Of a stretch of 64,000 nt of DNA, positions 19,298-28,458 are shown one piece after another. The notes beneath the pieces are model-generated. The model searched no databases. It worked only from the letters and a program-made list of their open reading frames with translations, and had not been told where the DNA came from. The DNA lies in NCBI RefSeq assembly GCF_003651185.1, contig NZ_RCDC01000004.1:1846659-1910658 (forward strand), given 5' to 3'. A program made the translations under genes and the position numbers. Origin of the DNA: Stenotrophomonas rhizophila. GTDB taxonomy: Bacteria > Pseudomonadota > Gammaproteobacteria > Xanthomonadales > Xanthomonadaceae. How positions within the stretch are numbered: position 1 is the first letter of the stretch; each line of letters begins with the position of its first letter.

Positions 19298-20968
19298 ATG
19301 AAGCGCGAATACGACTACATCATCATCGGCGCCGGGTCGGCCGGCAACACGCTGGCCGCGCGCCTGACCGAAGACGCCGGGGTCAGCGTGCTGCTGCTGG
19401 AAGCCGGTGGGCCGGACTACCGGATGGATTTCCGCACCCAGATGCCGGCCGCACTGGCTTATCCGCTGCAGGGCCGCCGCTACAACTGGGCGTATGAAAC
19501 CGAGCCGGAGCCCTACATGGACAACCGGCGCATGGAGTGCGGCCGCGGCAAGGGCCTGGGCGGTTCCTCGCTGATCAACGGCATGTGCTACATCCGCGGC
19601 AACGCGATGGACTTCGACCAGTGGGCCAGCTTCGACGGCCTGGAGGACTGGAGCTACCACGACGTGCTGCCGTACTTCCGCAAGGCGGAAACGCGCGACA
19701 TCGGGGCCAACGATTACCACGGCGGCGACGGGCCGGTCAGCGTGGCCACGCCGAAGAACGGCAACAACGTGCTGTTCCACGCGATGGTCGAGGCCGGTGT
19801 GCAGGCTGGCTACCCGCGTACCGATGACCTCAACGGCTACCAGCAGGAAGGCTTCGGCCCGATGGACCGCACGGTGACCCCGCGCGGACGCCGCTCCAGT
19901 ACCGCACGCGGCTATCTGGACATGGCCAAGGACCGTGAGGGACTGGAGATCGTGGTGCACGCCACCACCGACCGCATCCTGTTCGCCGGCAAGCGCGCGG
20001 TGGGCGTGCGCTACCTGGCCGGCAGCAGCGCCGAGCCGATTGACGCCACCGCCCGCCGCGAGGTGCTGCTGTGTGCCGGTGCGATCGCCTCGCCGCAGAT
20101 CCTGCAGCGCTCCGGCGTGGGCGCGCCGGCATTGCTGGCCGCCCTTGGGGTGCCGCTGGTGCACGACCTGCCCGGCGTCGGCGAGAACCTGCAGGATCAC
20201 CTGGAGGTGTACATGCAGTACGCCTGCAAGAAGCCGGTCTCGCTGTACCCGGCGCTGCAGTGGTGGAACCAGCCGGCGATCGGTGCGGAATGGCTGTTCG
20301 CCGGCACCGGCATCGGTGCCAGCAACCAGTTCGAAGCCGGTGGTTTCATCCGCACCCGCGAGGAGTTCGACTGGCCCAACATCCAGTACCACTTCCTGCC
20401 GGTGGCCATCAATTACAACGGCACCAATGCGGTCAAGGAACACGGCTTCCAGGCGCATGTGGGCTCGATGCGCACGCCCAGCCGCGGCCACGTGCATGCC
20501 AAGTCGCTGGACCCGCGTGAGCATCCCTCGATCCTGTTCAACTACCAGTCCACCGACCAGGACTGGCAGGAGTTCCGCGATGCGATCCGCATCACCCGCG
20601 AGATCATCGCCCAGCCCGCCCTGGACGAATACCGCGGGCGCGAAATCAGCCCGAGTGCCGAGTGCCAGAGCGATGCCGAACTGGATGCCTTCGTGCGCGC
20701 CCATGCGGAGACCGCGTATCACCCGTCGTGCTCGTGCGCGATGGGCACCGATGCGATGAGCGTGGTGGATGGCCAGGGCCGCGTGCATGGCATGGAAAGC
20801 CTGCGTGTGGTCGATGCCTCGATCATGCCGCGGATCATCACCGGCAACCTCAACGCCACTACGATCATGATCGCCGAGAAGATCGCCGACCGGATCCGCG
20901 GGCGTGCACCGCTGCCGCGCAGCACGGCGGCCTATTACGTGGCCGGGGACGCACCGGCCAGGCGCTGA
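19298..20968 (+). CDS. betA: Choline dehydrogenase
   Basis: This 556-residue FAD-dependent GMC oxidoreductase oxidises choline to betaine aldehyde, and can oxidise the aldehyde further, passing electrons to the respiratory chain. The FAD dinucleotide motif is [16 protein letters not shown] at residues 8-23. GMC signatures follow ([38 protein letters not shown]). The catalytic His lies in [12 protein letters not shown]. It starts 25 bases after betB with AGGAGA upstream and ends the betTBA unit. Only five bases separate it from the convergent exporter gene. Confidence 0.97.
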   Translation: MKREYDYIIIGAGSAGNTLAARLTEDAGVSVLLLEAGGPDYRMDFRTQMPAALAYPLQGRRYNWAYETEPEPYMDNRRMECGRGKGLGGSSLINGMCYIRGNAMDFDQWASFDGLEDWSYHDVLPYFRKAETRDIGANDYHGGDGPVSVATPKNGNNVLFHAMVEAGVQAGYPRTDDLNGYQQEGFGPMDRTVTPRGRRSSTARGYLDMAKDREGLEIVVHATTDRILFAGKRAVGVRYLAGSSAEPIDATARREVLLCAGAIASPQILQRSGVGAPALLAALGVPLVHDLPGVGENLQDHLEVYMQYACKKPVSLYPALQWWNQPAIGAEWLFAGTGIGASNQFEAGGFIRTREEFDWPNIQYHFLPVAINYNGTNAVKEHGFQAHVGSMRTPSRGHVHAKSLDPREHPSILFNYQSTDQDWQEFRDAIRITREIIAQPALDEYRGREISPSAECQSDAELDAFVRAHAETAYHPSCSCAMGTDAMSVVDGQGRVHGMESLRVVDASIMPRIITGNLNATTIMIAEKIADRIRGRAPLPRSTAAYYVAGDAPARR

Positions 20969-20973
20969 GGGCA

Positions 20974-21852
20974 TTACGCCGGCGCACCCGGCAACGGCAC
21001 CACCACCCGCTTCGCCGTCAACGTGCTCCCTACCGAGGCCACCACGGTGCAGCCGATCGCCGCCCATTGCAGCGTGGTCAGGTGCTCGGCCAGCAGCCCC
21101 ATCGCCAGCAGCGCCGCGACGGCCGGCTCCATGCTGATCAGGATGCCGAAGGTCTCCTTCGGCAGCCGCTTGAGCGCCATCATCTCCAGCGACATCGGGA
21201 TCGCGCTGGAGACGATCGCCACGCCGAGGCCGAACAGCAGGATCTTCGGATCCAGCAGTGCCATGCCCGCGTGCGCCACGCCCACCGGCACCACCACCAG
21301 CGCCGCCGCGCACAGCCCCAGCGAGACCGTGTGCCCGGCCGGCAGATGCCCGGCGCGCTTGCCGAAGATGATGTACATCGCCCAGCACACCGCCGCGCCC
21401 AGCGCGAACATCACCCCGACCGGGTCCAGTGGCTCACCATGGCCCAGCGGCAGCAGCAGCAACAGCCCGACCAGCGCGCAGCCGACCCAGACGAAATCGA
21501 CCGGCCGCCGCGAGGACCACATCGCCACCGCCAACGGCCCGCAGAATTCGATCGCCACCGCGATGCCGAACGGAATCGTGCGCAGCGCCATGTAGAACAG
21601 CAGGTTCATCACCCCGAGCGTGATGCCGTAACGGACGATCGCCCCGGCATCGGCGCGCGAGGTGGTCCAGCGCCACGGCCGGAACACCATCAGCAGCACC
21701 AGCGCCGAGAAACCCACGCGCAGCGCGCTGGTGCCCTGCGCACCGATCAGCGGGAACAGCTGTTTGGCATACGAGGTGCCCACGGCCAAGGAGGTGACCG
21801 AGCCGAGCACGGCAAGGGCGGGGAAGAAGCTGGAGAGGCGGGAGGTCGACAT
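20974..21852 (-). CDS. rhtA: EamA-family exporter, RhtA-like (threonine/homoserine efflux)
   Basis: This 292-residue inner-membrane protein of the drug/metabolite transporter family has about ten membrane segments in two EamA repeats. The stretches SSRRPVDFVWVG, SLEMMALKRLPKETFG and SMEPAVAALLAMG closely follow E. coli RhtA, an exporter of threonine and homoserine. I chose the ATG at 21852; a GTG two codons upstream is an alternative. It is divergent from an Lrp/AsnC regulator gene 72 bases away. This is a classic pairing in which the regulator controls an amino-acid exporter. Confidence 0.88.
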   Translation of the reverse strand: MSTSRLSSFFPALAVLGSVTSLAVGTSYAKQLFPLIGAQGTSALRVGFSALVLLMVFRPWRWTTSRADAGAIVRYGITLGVMNLLFYMALRTIPFGIAVAIEFCGPLAVAMWSSRRPVDFVWVGCALVGLLLLLPLGHGEPLDPVGVMFALGAAVCWAMYIIFGKRAGHLPAGHTVSLGLCAAALVVVPVGVAHAGMALLDPKILLFGLGVAIVSSAIPMSLEMMALKRLPKETFGILISMEPAVAALLAMGLLAEHLTTLQWAAIGCTVVASVGSTLTAKRVVVPLPGAPA

Positions 21853-21924
21853 CCGCACAGGATATTGCGCAACGGCCGAAGGAGATGCTCAATTGCAGGG
21901 GCCTTCCTGCATGTTTCACTCACC

Positions 21925-22404
21925 ATGTCCGCCTTCCCCTACCCCCCTGACAGCTTCGACCGCGCCATCCTGGCGATCCTGCAGCGCGACAACGCCACCC
22001 CACAGCGCGAGATCGCCGAGGCGGTGAGCCTCTCTGCCCCGGCGGTGCAGCGACGGATCAAGCGCCTGGAAGAGACCGGCATCATCCGTGGCAACGTCGC
22101 CGTGCTGGACCAGGCCCGGCTGGGCCGGCCGCTGACGATCATGGTCGAGGTCCGGGTCGCCAGCGAGCAACCACATCGGGTCGCGCCGTTCCGTCGCCGC
22201 GTGCAGGAGGACCCCGCCGTGCAGCAGTGCTACGCGATCACTGGCGACGCCGATTTCCTGCTGATCCTGACCGCCACCTCGATGGAAGAATACGAAGCGA
22301 TCAGCGAGCGGCTGTTCGGCAACGACGACAACATCGAGCGCTTCCGCACCGCGGTGGCGCTGAGTACGCTCAAGCGCAGCCTGGCGGTTCCCCTCGCCGA
22401 GTGA
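21925..22404 (+). CDS. Lrp/AsnC-family transcriptional regulator
   Basis: This is a 159-residue feast/famine regulator. The N-terminal HTH is at about residues 10-55 (REIAEAVSLSAPAVQRRIKR). The C-terminal RAM/AsnC ligand domain has QQCYAITGDADFLLILTA. It probably binds an amino acid and controls the divergent RhtA-like exporter gene. The frame runs open far upstream through the exporter region, but the N-terminus of the family fixes the start at 21925. Confidence 0.93.
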   Translation: MSAFPYPPDSFDRAILAILQRDNATPQREIAEAVSLSAPAVQRRIKRLEETGIIRGNVAVLDQARLGRPLTIMVEVRVASEQPHRVAPFRRRVQEDPAVQQCYAITGDADFLLILTATSMEEYEAISERLFGNDDNIERFRTAVALSTLKRSLAVPLAE

Positions 22405-22410
22405 TCCGGG

Positions 22411-23499
22411 TCAGCGCGTGGCCGCCAGCGCGGCATCGAACAACGCCGTCGCTTCCGTGATCGCGGCCCCGTGGGTGGCCTGCTTGTCCGCCACCACCTG
22501 GCAGAGTGCACCGACGCGGGTCTGGCCCAGGGCGGTGCAGCTGGACAGGAAGTCGTAGTGCCCGACCGCGGGCAAGGTGGTCAGCCTCGCCTTCGGCAGT
22601 CCTGCGGCCGCGATGTCGCTGTTGGTGGCCGGTGAGGCCACCGTGTCGGCCGCACCGACGATGATCGATACCGGCTGGCTCACCTTCTCCAGTTCCTCCG
22701 GGGCGAAGGCCTGCACCATGGCCGGCGCGATCAGCACTACCGCACGTACCCCGGCAATGGCGCGGTCCTCACCGGCCTTGGCCACCCACGGGGCCAGTTC
22801 CGGTGTCGCCGCGGCGGTCATCCGACGCGCCAGGGTCAGTGACGGAGTCTCGGCCTGCGGCGCGCAGACGCCGTCGTCAGGATGCGCGCGGCAGAACGCC
22901 AGCAGCCGCTGCAGATCCGGGCGTGCGCCCGCGGCAACCAAGGCAGTGAACCCGCCAGCCGAATAGCCCGCGATGCCCAACCGCGTGGCATCGATCTCCG
23001 CCGCCAGCGCGGGGTCGGCCTGCACGGCAGCCAGCGCGGCAGCCAGGTCATCCACACGGTTCCACATCAGGATGCTGCCGGCCTCGGTCATCGGGTCCAC
23101 CCCGTTGTTGCCGGGATGATCCACCGCGATCACCACATATCCGGCCCGCGCCATCGCGGTACCGAACCAGCCCATCATCCGTGCGCTGCCGCCGTTGCCG
23201 TGCGAGAGCAGCAGCACCGGCCAGCGTCCGTTGGCGATGGCGGCATCGGCGGCGGCCGTGCCCACCTCGAACAACGGCGCATCGGGCGGGCCGATCGTCA
23301 GCGCGGTTTCCTGCGCCCCGGGCTGTGCCGGGTACCACACGGTGTAGCGCACGCTGTCGCGGTGGTCGGCATCGCGCACGGCCGCACTGGGCGTATGTGC
23401 AACGCCGTGCCGCTCGCCGACGGGCGGCACGGCCCCAGCGGCAAACAGGGGCAGGCAGAGCGCCAGCAGCGCGGCACAACAACGGGCGGTCATTCGCAT
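22411..23499 (-). CDS. Exported alpha/beta hydrolase (dienelactone hydrolase/PAF-acetylhydrolase type)
   Basis: This is a 362-residue hydrolase with a signal peptide (CCAALLALCLPLFAAGAVP). The oxyanion region is LLSHGNGGSARMMGW, the nucleophile elbow is GYSAGGFTAL and the probable catalytic His lies in LPAVGHYDFLSS. Cysteine pairs in the C-terminal half suggest disulfides after export. Its start overlaps the end of the upstream AraC/GyrI gene by ten bases, which points to translational coupling. The substrate is unknown. Confidence 0.88.
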   Translation of the reverse strand: MRMTARCCAALLALCLPLFAAGAVPPVGERHGVAHTPSAAVRDADHRDSVRYTVWYPAQPGAQETALTIGPPDAPLFEVGTAAADAAIANGRWPVLLLSHGNGGSARMMGWFGTAMARAGYVVIAVDHPGNNGVDPMTEAGSILMWNRVDDLAAALAAVQADPALAAEIDATRLGIAGYSAGGFTALVAAGARPDLQRLLAFCRAHPDDGVCAPQAETPSLTLARRMTAAATPELAPWVAKAGEDRAIAGVRAVVLIAPAMVQAFAPEELEKVSQPVSIIVGAADTVASPATNSDIAAAGLPKARLTTLPAVGHYDFLSSCTALGQTRVGALCQVVADKQATHGAAITEATALFDAALAATR

Positions 23500-24341
23500 G
23501 GGTCACTCTCCTTGGGGTGCAACGTGTCGGCCAGCGGCAGCCAGATCTCCACACCGCCGTGGCCACTGCGGTCATCGAAGCGCGTGTCGTAGCGCTCCAG
23601 GTCCGGTGCGTCGGCCAGGGTCAGGCCGGACGCCGGCAGATAGTCATTCAACAACCAGAACCAGGTGGAGCGGATCGCGGAAATGTGCGCGGCATGCCAG
23701 GCCACCAGGTACTCGCGGGGCGCGATCGATATCGCCTGGCAGCCGGCGGGCACGGGCGCGGATGCACTGATCTCCACGCCGGCGATGTAGTCAAAGCCAC
23801 CATCAACGTCATTGTTGCCGCACACACCAAAGGCGATCTCCGCGCCCAGCCCATGCGCCTCGTCCAGGCGCTGCCATTGCGAAGGAATCGATGCGACGAT
23901 CGCGGCGGTGTGGCGCGCACCGATCCCGGCCACGCGCAGTGCGCCACGGTGCACGCGATGCGGTTCGATCATGCAGGGTGTCGAGGAGTCGATCAGTTTC
24001 AATGCCTCGACCAGCACCACTCCGCCCAGCCCCTGCTCCCGCACCTGCTCGGGCGATCGCCCAAACTGCTCGGAGAATGCGCGGGTAAAGGCTGCATGCG
24101 AGGCGTAACCAGCAGCGATGGCCACCTCCAGGATGCCATCAGCCCCGGCCGCCAACTGATATGCGGCGTGGGTCAGCCGGCGGCCACGCAGATAGCGCAC
24201 CACCGAGGTGCCGGTGCTGAGCTGGAACAGCCGCGAGAGATGGAACGGCGACACCCCCACCACGCGGGCGATATCGGCCAGCGACGGGTTTTCAGCGAAG
24301 TGGCTTTCGATGTACCACAGGGCCCTGCGTGCCGCACCCAT
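23490..24341 (-). CDS. AraC-family regulator with C-terminal GyrI-like effector domain
   Basis: In this 283-residue regulator the DNA-binding domain comes first (residues about 5-105, VGVSPFHLSRLFQLSTG and AIAAGYASHAAFTRAFSEQF). A GyrI-like ligand domain follows at about 125-280, as in Rob and BmrR-like multidrug sensors. The order HTH then GyrI fits regulators of detoxification. It overlaps the following alpha/beta hydrolase gene, so the two form one operon and the hydrolase may act on, or modify, the sensed compound. Confidence 0.9.
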   Translation of the reverse strand: MGAARRALWYIESHFAENPSLADIARVVGVSPFHLSRLFQLSTGTSVVRYLRGRRLTHAAYQLAAGADGILEVAIAAGYASHAAFTRAFSEQFGRSPEQVREQGLGGVVLVEALKLIDSSTPCMIEPHRVHRGALRVAGIGARHTAAIVASIPSQWQRLDEAHGLGAEIAFGVCGNNDVDGGFDYIAGVEISASAPVPAGCQAISIAPREYLVAWHAAHISAIRSTWFWLLNDYLPASGLTLADAPDLERYDTRFDDRSGHGGVEIWLPLADTLHPKESDPCE

Positions 24342-24444
24342 ACCGCCAGATCCATGCCGATGAACGGGACCGCAGCGTAACCCAGCGCGCGCTACGCCAT
24401 TTGATCGTTCTTGCTGTCCGCGGCAACGCGCCGCGCGTGTTGTC

Positions 24445-24924
24445 TCAGCCCCTCACCGCCGCTTCGATGGCCGCCACGTCGATCCTGCGCATGGTCATCA
24501 TCGCCTCGAACGCGCGCCGGGCCACGGCGGGGTCCTTGCTGGTCACCGCGTCGGTCAGTACCCGCGGCGTGATCTGCCAGGACAGACCCCATTTATCGCG
24601 ACACCAGCCACACGCACTTTCCTCGCCATCGTTGCCGACGATCGCAGCCCACAACCGGTCCGTTTCGGCCTGGTCATCGGTGGCGATCTGGAAGGAGAAT
24701 GCTTCGCTGTGTTTGAACGCCGGCCCGCCGTTGAGCCCGATGCAGGGGATGCCGGCGACGGTGAAATCGACGGTGAGCACATCGCCCTGTTTGCCGGAGG
24801 GAAAATCGCTCGGCGCGTGGTGCACCGCGTGCACCGCACTGTCAGGGAAGGTGGCGGCGTAGAAGCTGGCGGCGTCCAGCGCGGTACCGTCGAACCAGAG
24901 GCAGATCGTGTTCTTGCTGACCAT
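24445..24924 (-). CDS. VOC-superfamily protein (PhnB/3-dmu-9_3-mt type)
   Basis: This is a 159-residue protein with the glyoxalase/VOC fold of the group often named PhnB or 3-demethylubiquinone methyltransferase-like. Its marks are ICLWFDGTALDAASFY, a central GGPAFKHSEAFSFQI and the C-terminal CGWCRDKWGLSWQITPR with a conserved Trp/Gln pair. The C-terminal helix ends in AFEAMMTMRRIDVAAIEAA. Neither methyltransferase nor resistance activity can be claimed; most members are uncharacterised. Confidence 0.88.
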   Translation of the reverse strand: MVSKNTICLWFDGTALDAASFYAATFPDSAVHAVHHAPSDFPSGKQGDVLTVDFTVAGIPCIGLNGGPAFKHSEAFSFQIATDDQAETDRLWAAIVGNDGEESACGWCRDKWGLSWQITPRVLTDAVTSKDPAVARRAFEAMMTMRRIDVAAIEAAVRG

Positions 24925-25278
24925 GGGCGTCTCCTGGAGCAGAGGATGGATTGCGCCCGCTTACGGTAGGCGCGCCGGTGTTAAGCCTGCGCGCGGGTGC
25001 CGCGTGGGTGTGCCGTGGATAGCGACGGCCCATGCTGCTCGCCCCCGCGTGCTGACCCCCGCCAAGATGAATACGCAGATACCCTGCCCACCATCATCGG
25101 GATCGATGAGATCGAATGCGGTTGATGATGCGAATGATTGCCATTACCATAGTGTGATCCGGGTCGCGCAAGGGATGCGTACCCGTGAACAGTTATCGAG
25201 CCCGCGCCGGGTCACCGCCCCCGCCAGCCGCTTCCTGCCCCCACCCCGCTCCGCCGCAGGCCACCCAGGACGCCGGCC
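24925..25278. other. Intergenic region upstream of the TonB receptor
   Basis: About 350 bases separate the VOC gene from the siderophore receptor. I see no convincing gene here. The right half is AT-richer than its surroundings around 25090-25160 and holds a possible Fur site. This region must carry the promoters of both divergent genes. Confidence 0.6.
25129..25143. promoter_or_regulatory. Possible Fur box upstream of the siderophore receptor
   Basis: TGCGAAT-G-ATTGCCA matches the 7-1-7 Fur motif (TGATAAT-N-ATTATCA) at five of seven positions in each half. It lies in a locally AT-rich stretch 136 bases before the first possible start of a siderophore-type TonB receptor. The match is imperfect. 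Confidence 0.45.
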
Positions 25279-27468
25279 ATGCCCGTTGCCGTCTTTCTGG
25301 AAACGCCGATGCCCCGCTACGCCCACGTGCTGTCCCGCCCGTCGATGCACCGTCGCCCGCTGCCGCAGGCCTTGATGGTGGCCCTGTGCGCCCTTGCCGT
25401 TGCGCCTGCGTTCGCGCAGGATGCGACCCCTGACGCCACCACCACCCTGGACAAGATCGTGGTCAAGGGCGAGCGCGCCGAAGGCTATTCGGTCCGCAGG
25501 ACCTCGGCCGGTACCCGCTTCGATCTGGCCCCGCGCGAGATCCCGCAGTCGGTCAGCATCATCAGCCACCAGCGCATCGAGGATCAGAACCTCGATGACA
25601 TCATCGACGTGCTGGCCAACACCACCGGCGTGAGCAGCACCCAGTCCGATACCGAGCGCACCGAGTTCTACGCGCGCGGTTTCTACATCGACAGCTACCA
25701 GTTCGACGGCCTGCCGACCCAGATGGTGCAGAACTGGAGCTACGGCGATTCCGGCCTGGATTTGGCCCTGTACGACCGCGTGGAAGTGGTGCGTGGCGCC
25801 ACCGGCCTGCTGTCCGGCGCCGGCAACCCGTCCGCCTCGGTGAACCTGATCCGCAAGCACGCCGACAGCGCCGAGCTGACCGGCAACCTGTCGGTCAATG
25901 TCGGCAGCTGGGGCCGCACCCGCAGCACGGTGGATGTGACCACCCCGCTGAACGCCAGCGGCTCGGTGCGTGCGCGCGTGATCGGCAGCTACCTGGATAC
26001 CGAATCGCAGATGGACCGCTACGACCAGCACAAGACGCTGGGCTATGCGGTGATCGATGCCGACCTGACCCCGGATACCCAGCTGAGCGTGGGCTATGAC
26101 TACCAGCAGAAGCGCGCGAACGGCGCGACCTGGGGTGGCTTCCCGATGTGGTACTCCGACGGCACCCCCACACCGTACGACAAGACCTTCAGTGCGAACC
26201 CGGGGTGGACCTACTGGGATACCACCAGCAAGCGCCTGTTCGCCACGCTGGAACATGCTTTCGCCAATGACTGGAAGGTCAAGGTCGGTGCGACGCACGA
26301 CAAGACCAATGCCAACGACAAGCTGTTCTACCCGTCCTACACCGCCTTCGACAAGGTCACCGGCAGCGGCATCACGCCAATGGCCGGCCTGTACAACACC
26401 GAGCGCAAGGTCGACAGCGTGGACGGCTTTGTGGAAGGCCCGTTCCAACTGTTCGGCCGCGAACACCAGTTCATGGCCGGCCTGAGCTACAACAAGCGCG
26501 AGTACGCCAACTACGGTGACTTCCAGGTCGGCGGCACCAATACCGCGTGGGGCCCGATCGACAACTATCTCAACTGGACCGGCAACATCCCGGAACCGAA
26601 CTGGAACCCGCTGAGCCTGGCCAGCCAGGGCACCATCACCCAGAAGGCCGGCTACGCGGCGACCCGCCTGTCGTTGGCCGATCCGTTGAAGCTGATCCTG
26701 GGTGCTCGTTACACCGATTGGAAAAGCGAGGGCGAAGACGCGGACCGCTCGCACAAGGTCACCACGCCGTATGCCGGCCTGGTCTACGATCTCAACGACA
26801 CGTATTCCACCTACGCCAGCTACACCGAGATCTTCCAGCCACAGACGCTGCGCACCAAGGCGGGCAGCTATCTGGACCCGGTCGATGGCAAGAGCTACGA
26901 GGTGGGCGTCAAGGGCGCGTGGTTCGATAACCGCCTGAACGCCTCGCTGGCCGTGTTCCGCATCGAGCAGGACAACGTCGGCCAGGCCACGATGGACAAG
27001 GTAGACGGTAACGAACTCGAAACGGCGTACATCGCCGCGCGCGGCACCGTCAGCCGCGGCGTTGAGTTCGAACTCAACGGTGAGCTTGCCCCGGGCTGGA
27101 ACGCAACGTTTGGTGCGTCGCGCTACGTGGCCAAGGACATCAACGACGCGGACATCAACACCAACCTGCCGCAGACCACGCTCAAGCTGTTTACGAGCTA
27201 CACCCCGCAGTCGCTCACCGCACTGACGGTCGGCGGCGGTGCCAACTGGCAGAACCGTATCTACTACCCGATCCCGGGGCTTGGCCGCTTCGAACAGGAA
27301 GGCTACGCGCTGGTGAGCGCCTTCGTGCGCTACCGCATCTCCCCGGAGTTCAGCGTGCAGGCCAACCTCAACAATCTGCTGGACAAGAAGTACCTCTCGC
27401 AGATCACCGGCTACGGTGCCTACGGCGATGGTCGCAACGGGTCGATCACGTTCAACTGGTCGTTCTGA
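25279..27468 (+). CDS. TonB-dependent siderophore receptor
   Basis: This is a 729-residue outer-membrane receptor, counting from the first ATG. The signal peptide core is MVALCALAVAPAFAQ. The N-terminal plug domain begins at LDKIVVKGERAEGYSV and contains EIPQSVSIISHQRIED, the siderophore-receptor plug signature, and GATGLLSGAGNPSASVNLIRK. A 22-strand barrel ends in the aromatic C-terminus TFNWSF. It resembles FhuE/FpvA-type ferric-siderophore receptors. In-frame ATGs at 25309 and 25345 could be the true start; the last gives the most ordinary signal peptide. No sigma/anti-sigma pair lies next to it. The siderophore is unknown. Confidence 0.92.
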   Translation: MPVAVFLETPMPRYAHVLSRPSMHRRPLPQALMVALCALAVAPAFAQDATPDATTTLDKIVVKGERAEGYSVRRTSAGTRFDLAPREIPQSVSIISHQRIEDQNLDDIIDVLANTTGVSSTQSDTERTEFYARGFYIDSYQFDGLPTQMVQNWSYGDSGLDLALYDRVEVVRGATGLLSGAGNPSASVNLIRKHADSAELTGNLSVNVGSWGRTRSTVDVTTPLNASGSVRARVIGSYLDTESQMDRYDQHKTLGYAVIDADLTPDTQLSVGYDYQQKRANGATWGGFPMWYSDGTPTPYDKTFSANPGWTYWDTTSKRLFATLEHAFANDWKVKVGATHDKTNANDKLFYPSYTAFDKVTGSGITPMAGLYNTERKVDSVDGFVEGPFQLFGREHQFMAGLSYNKREYANYGDFQVGGTNTAWGPIDNYLNWTGNIPEPNWNPLSLASQGTITQKAGYAATRLSLADPLKLILGARYTDWKSEGEDADRSHKVTTPYAGLVYDLNDTYSTYASYTEIFQPQTLRTKAGSYLDPVDGKSYEVGVKGAWFDNRLNASLAVFRIEQDNVGQATMDKVDGNELETAYIAARGTVSRGVEFELNGELAPGWNATFGASRYVAKDINDADINTNLPQTTLKLFTSYTPQSLTALTVGGGANWQNRIYYPIPGLGRFEQEGYALVSAFVRYRISPEFSVQANLNNLLDKKYLSQITGYGAYGDGRNGSITFNWSF

Positions 27469-27503
27469 TCGGTCATTGATCGTAACGCTTCAACAAAGGA
27501 GAA

Positions 27504-27530
27504 CCGGGCATTGCCCGGCTCTCTGCGTTT
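27504..27530 (+). terminator. Terminator candidate after the siderophore receptor
   Basis: The stem CCGGGC/GCCCGG with loop ATT lies 36 bases after the stop codon. It is followed by CTCTCTGCG and a short T run, so it is a weak to moderate intrinsic terminator. Confidence 0.6.
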
Positions 27531-27575
27531 TGCACGATGCGCAACGGACGCGCGGCGCCGCACGGCCAGACCTCG

Positions 27576-27651
27576 GTAGTGCCGGCCGCTGGCCGGCAGC
27601 CTCATGAACGATGAAAGTCCTGCCTGGTTGCCGGCCAGCGGCCGGCACTAC
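27576..27651. repeat. Pair of inverted SMAG/REP elements
   Basis: Two GTAG elements face each other: GTAGTGCCGGCCGCTGGCCG at 27576-27595 continuing to 27600, and its reverse complement ending in CACTAC at 27630-27651. Each is a palindrome on GCCGGCC-GCT-GGCCGGC. Such head-to-head dimers are typical of SMAG elements. The stop codon of the LysE-like gene (TAG) is formed by the GTAG of the right-hand copy. Confidence 0.88.
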
Positions 27652-28274
27652 GGCCTGGCGCGCAGCAGCGCCAACCCGAACCCGATGAAGATCGTGCCGA
27701 CCACGCGGTCGAACACCTTGCGCAGCCCCGGCTTGGCCAGATAACCGGCCAGCCCGCGGCCGCCGGCGGCGTACACCCCGTACCAGAACATCTCCATCAC
27801 CGCGAAGGTGCCCACCAGGATCACGAACTGCGGCAGCTGCGGCTGGGTGAGATCGACGAACTGCGGCAGGAACGCCGAGGCGAACAGCAGCAGCTTCGGG
27901 TTGCTGATGCCGATGATGAATCCATCGCGGAACAGCACGGTGCGTGAACTGGGCACCAGCGCCGAGGTGCTGCCGACGTCGATCGGCGCATCACCGCGGC
28001 GCCAGGCCTTGATCCCCAGGTACACCAGGTACGCCACGCCGGCGTAGCGCAACACGTCGAACACCATCGGCGAGGCCTTGAGCACCGCGCCCAGCCCGGC
28101 GGCGGAGATCGCCAGGGCCAATACCAGCGCGGTCAGGCAGCCGGCCATCGCCGCGATACTGCGGCGGAAGCCGACGCGCACGCTGCGGGTCATCACGTGC
28201 AGCATGTTCGGGCCGGGCGTGCCGCACAGGACGAACACGGTCACGGCGAAGATCCACCAGGTATGCAGGTTCAT
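27648..28274 (-). CDS. LysE/RhtB-family amino-acid exporter
   Basis: This 208-residue inner-membrane protein has about six membrane segments. The family signature is in the N-terminal helix (LCGTPGPNMLHVMTRSVRVG), and the middle has GISNPKLLLFASAFLPQFVD. Members export amino acids, homoserine lactone or related compounds. The start at 28274 gives MNLHTWWIF; the frame extends upstream through a REP element and so is not the true N-terminus. REP elements lie directly at both ends of the gene, and its TAG stop belongs to one of them. Confidence 0.9.
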   Translation of the reverse strand: MNLHTWWIFAVTVFVLCGTPGPNMLHVMTRSVRVGFRRSIAAMAGCLTALVLALAISAAGLGAVLKASPMVFDVLRYAGVAYLVYLGIKAWRRGDAPIDVGSTSALVPSSRTVLFRDGFIIGISNPKLLLFASAFLPQFVDLTQPQLPQFVILVGTFAVMEMFWYGVYAAGGRGLAGYLAKPGLRKVFDRVVGTIFIGFGLALLRARP

Positions 28275-28296
28275 GGCAATACAGTTCGAGAGAGAG

Positions 28297-28320
28297 GTAG
28301 TGCCGGCCGCTGGCCGGCAG
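28297..28320. repeat. SMAG/REP element upstream of the LysE gene
   Basis: A GTAG-initiated palindrome, GTAGTGCCGGCCGCTGGCCG continuing GCAG, is in the same orientation as the copy at 27576. It lies 22 bases before the LysE-family start codon. Confidence 0.85.
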
Positions 28321-28407
28321 CGCAATGATGCCTGACGGAAACAGCATCGGCAGGCCGGACTCGCGAGATGGCCGGTCCTCGCAACCGGGTTGTCCGCCCG
28401 GAACGCA

Positions 28408-28432
28408 CCGGGGCGCCCTCACGGCGCCCCGG
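28408..28432. terminator. Strong hairpin at the 3' end of the TonB receptor gene
   Basis: A perfect 10-bp stem, CCGGGGCGCC/GGCGCCCCGG with loop CTCAC, lies 26 bases beyond the receptor stop codon. No T tract is present in either direction, so it may stabilise the mRNA 3' end or act with Rho. Confidence 0.5.
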
Positions 28433-28458
28433 CGTGTCATCTCCGCATCAGCCCGCGA

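Noticed and set aside
24445..24924. VOC protein as ubiquinone methyltransferase
   Set aside because: The name 3-demethylubiquinone methyltransferase is a historical domain label; the protein has no SAM-binding fold.
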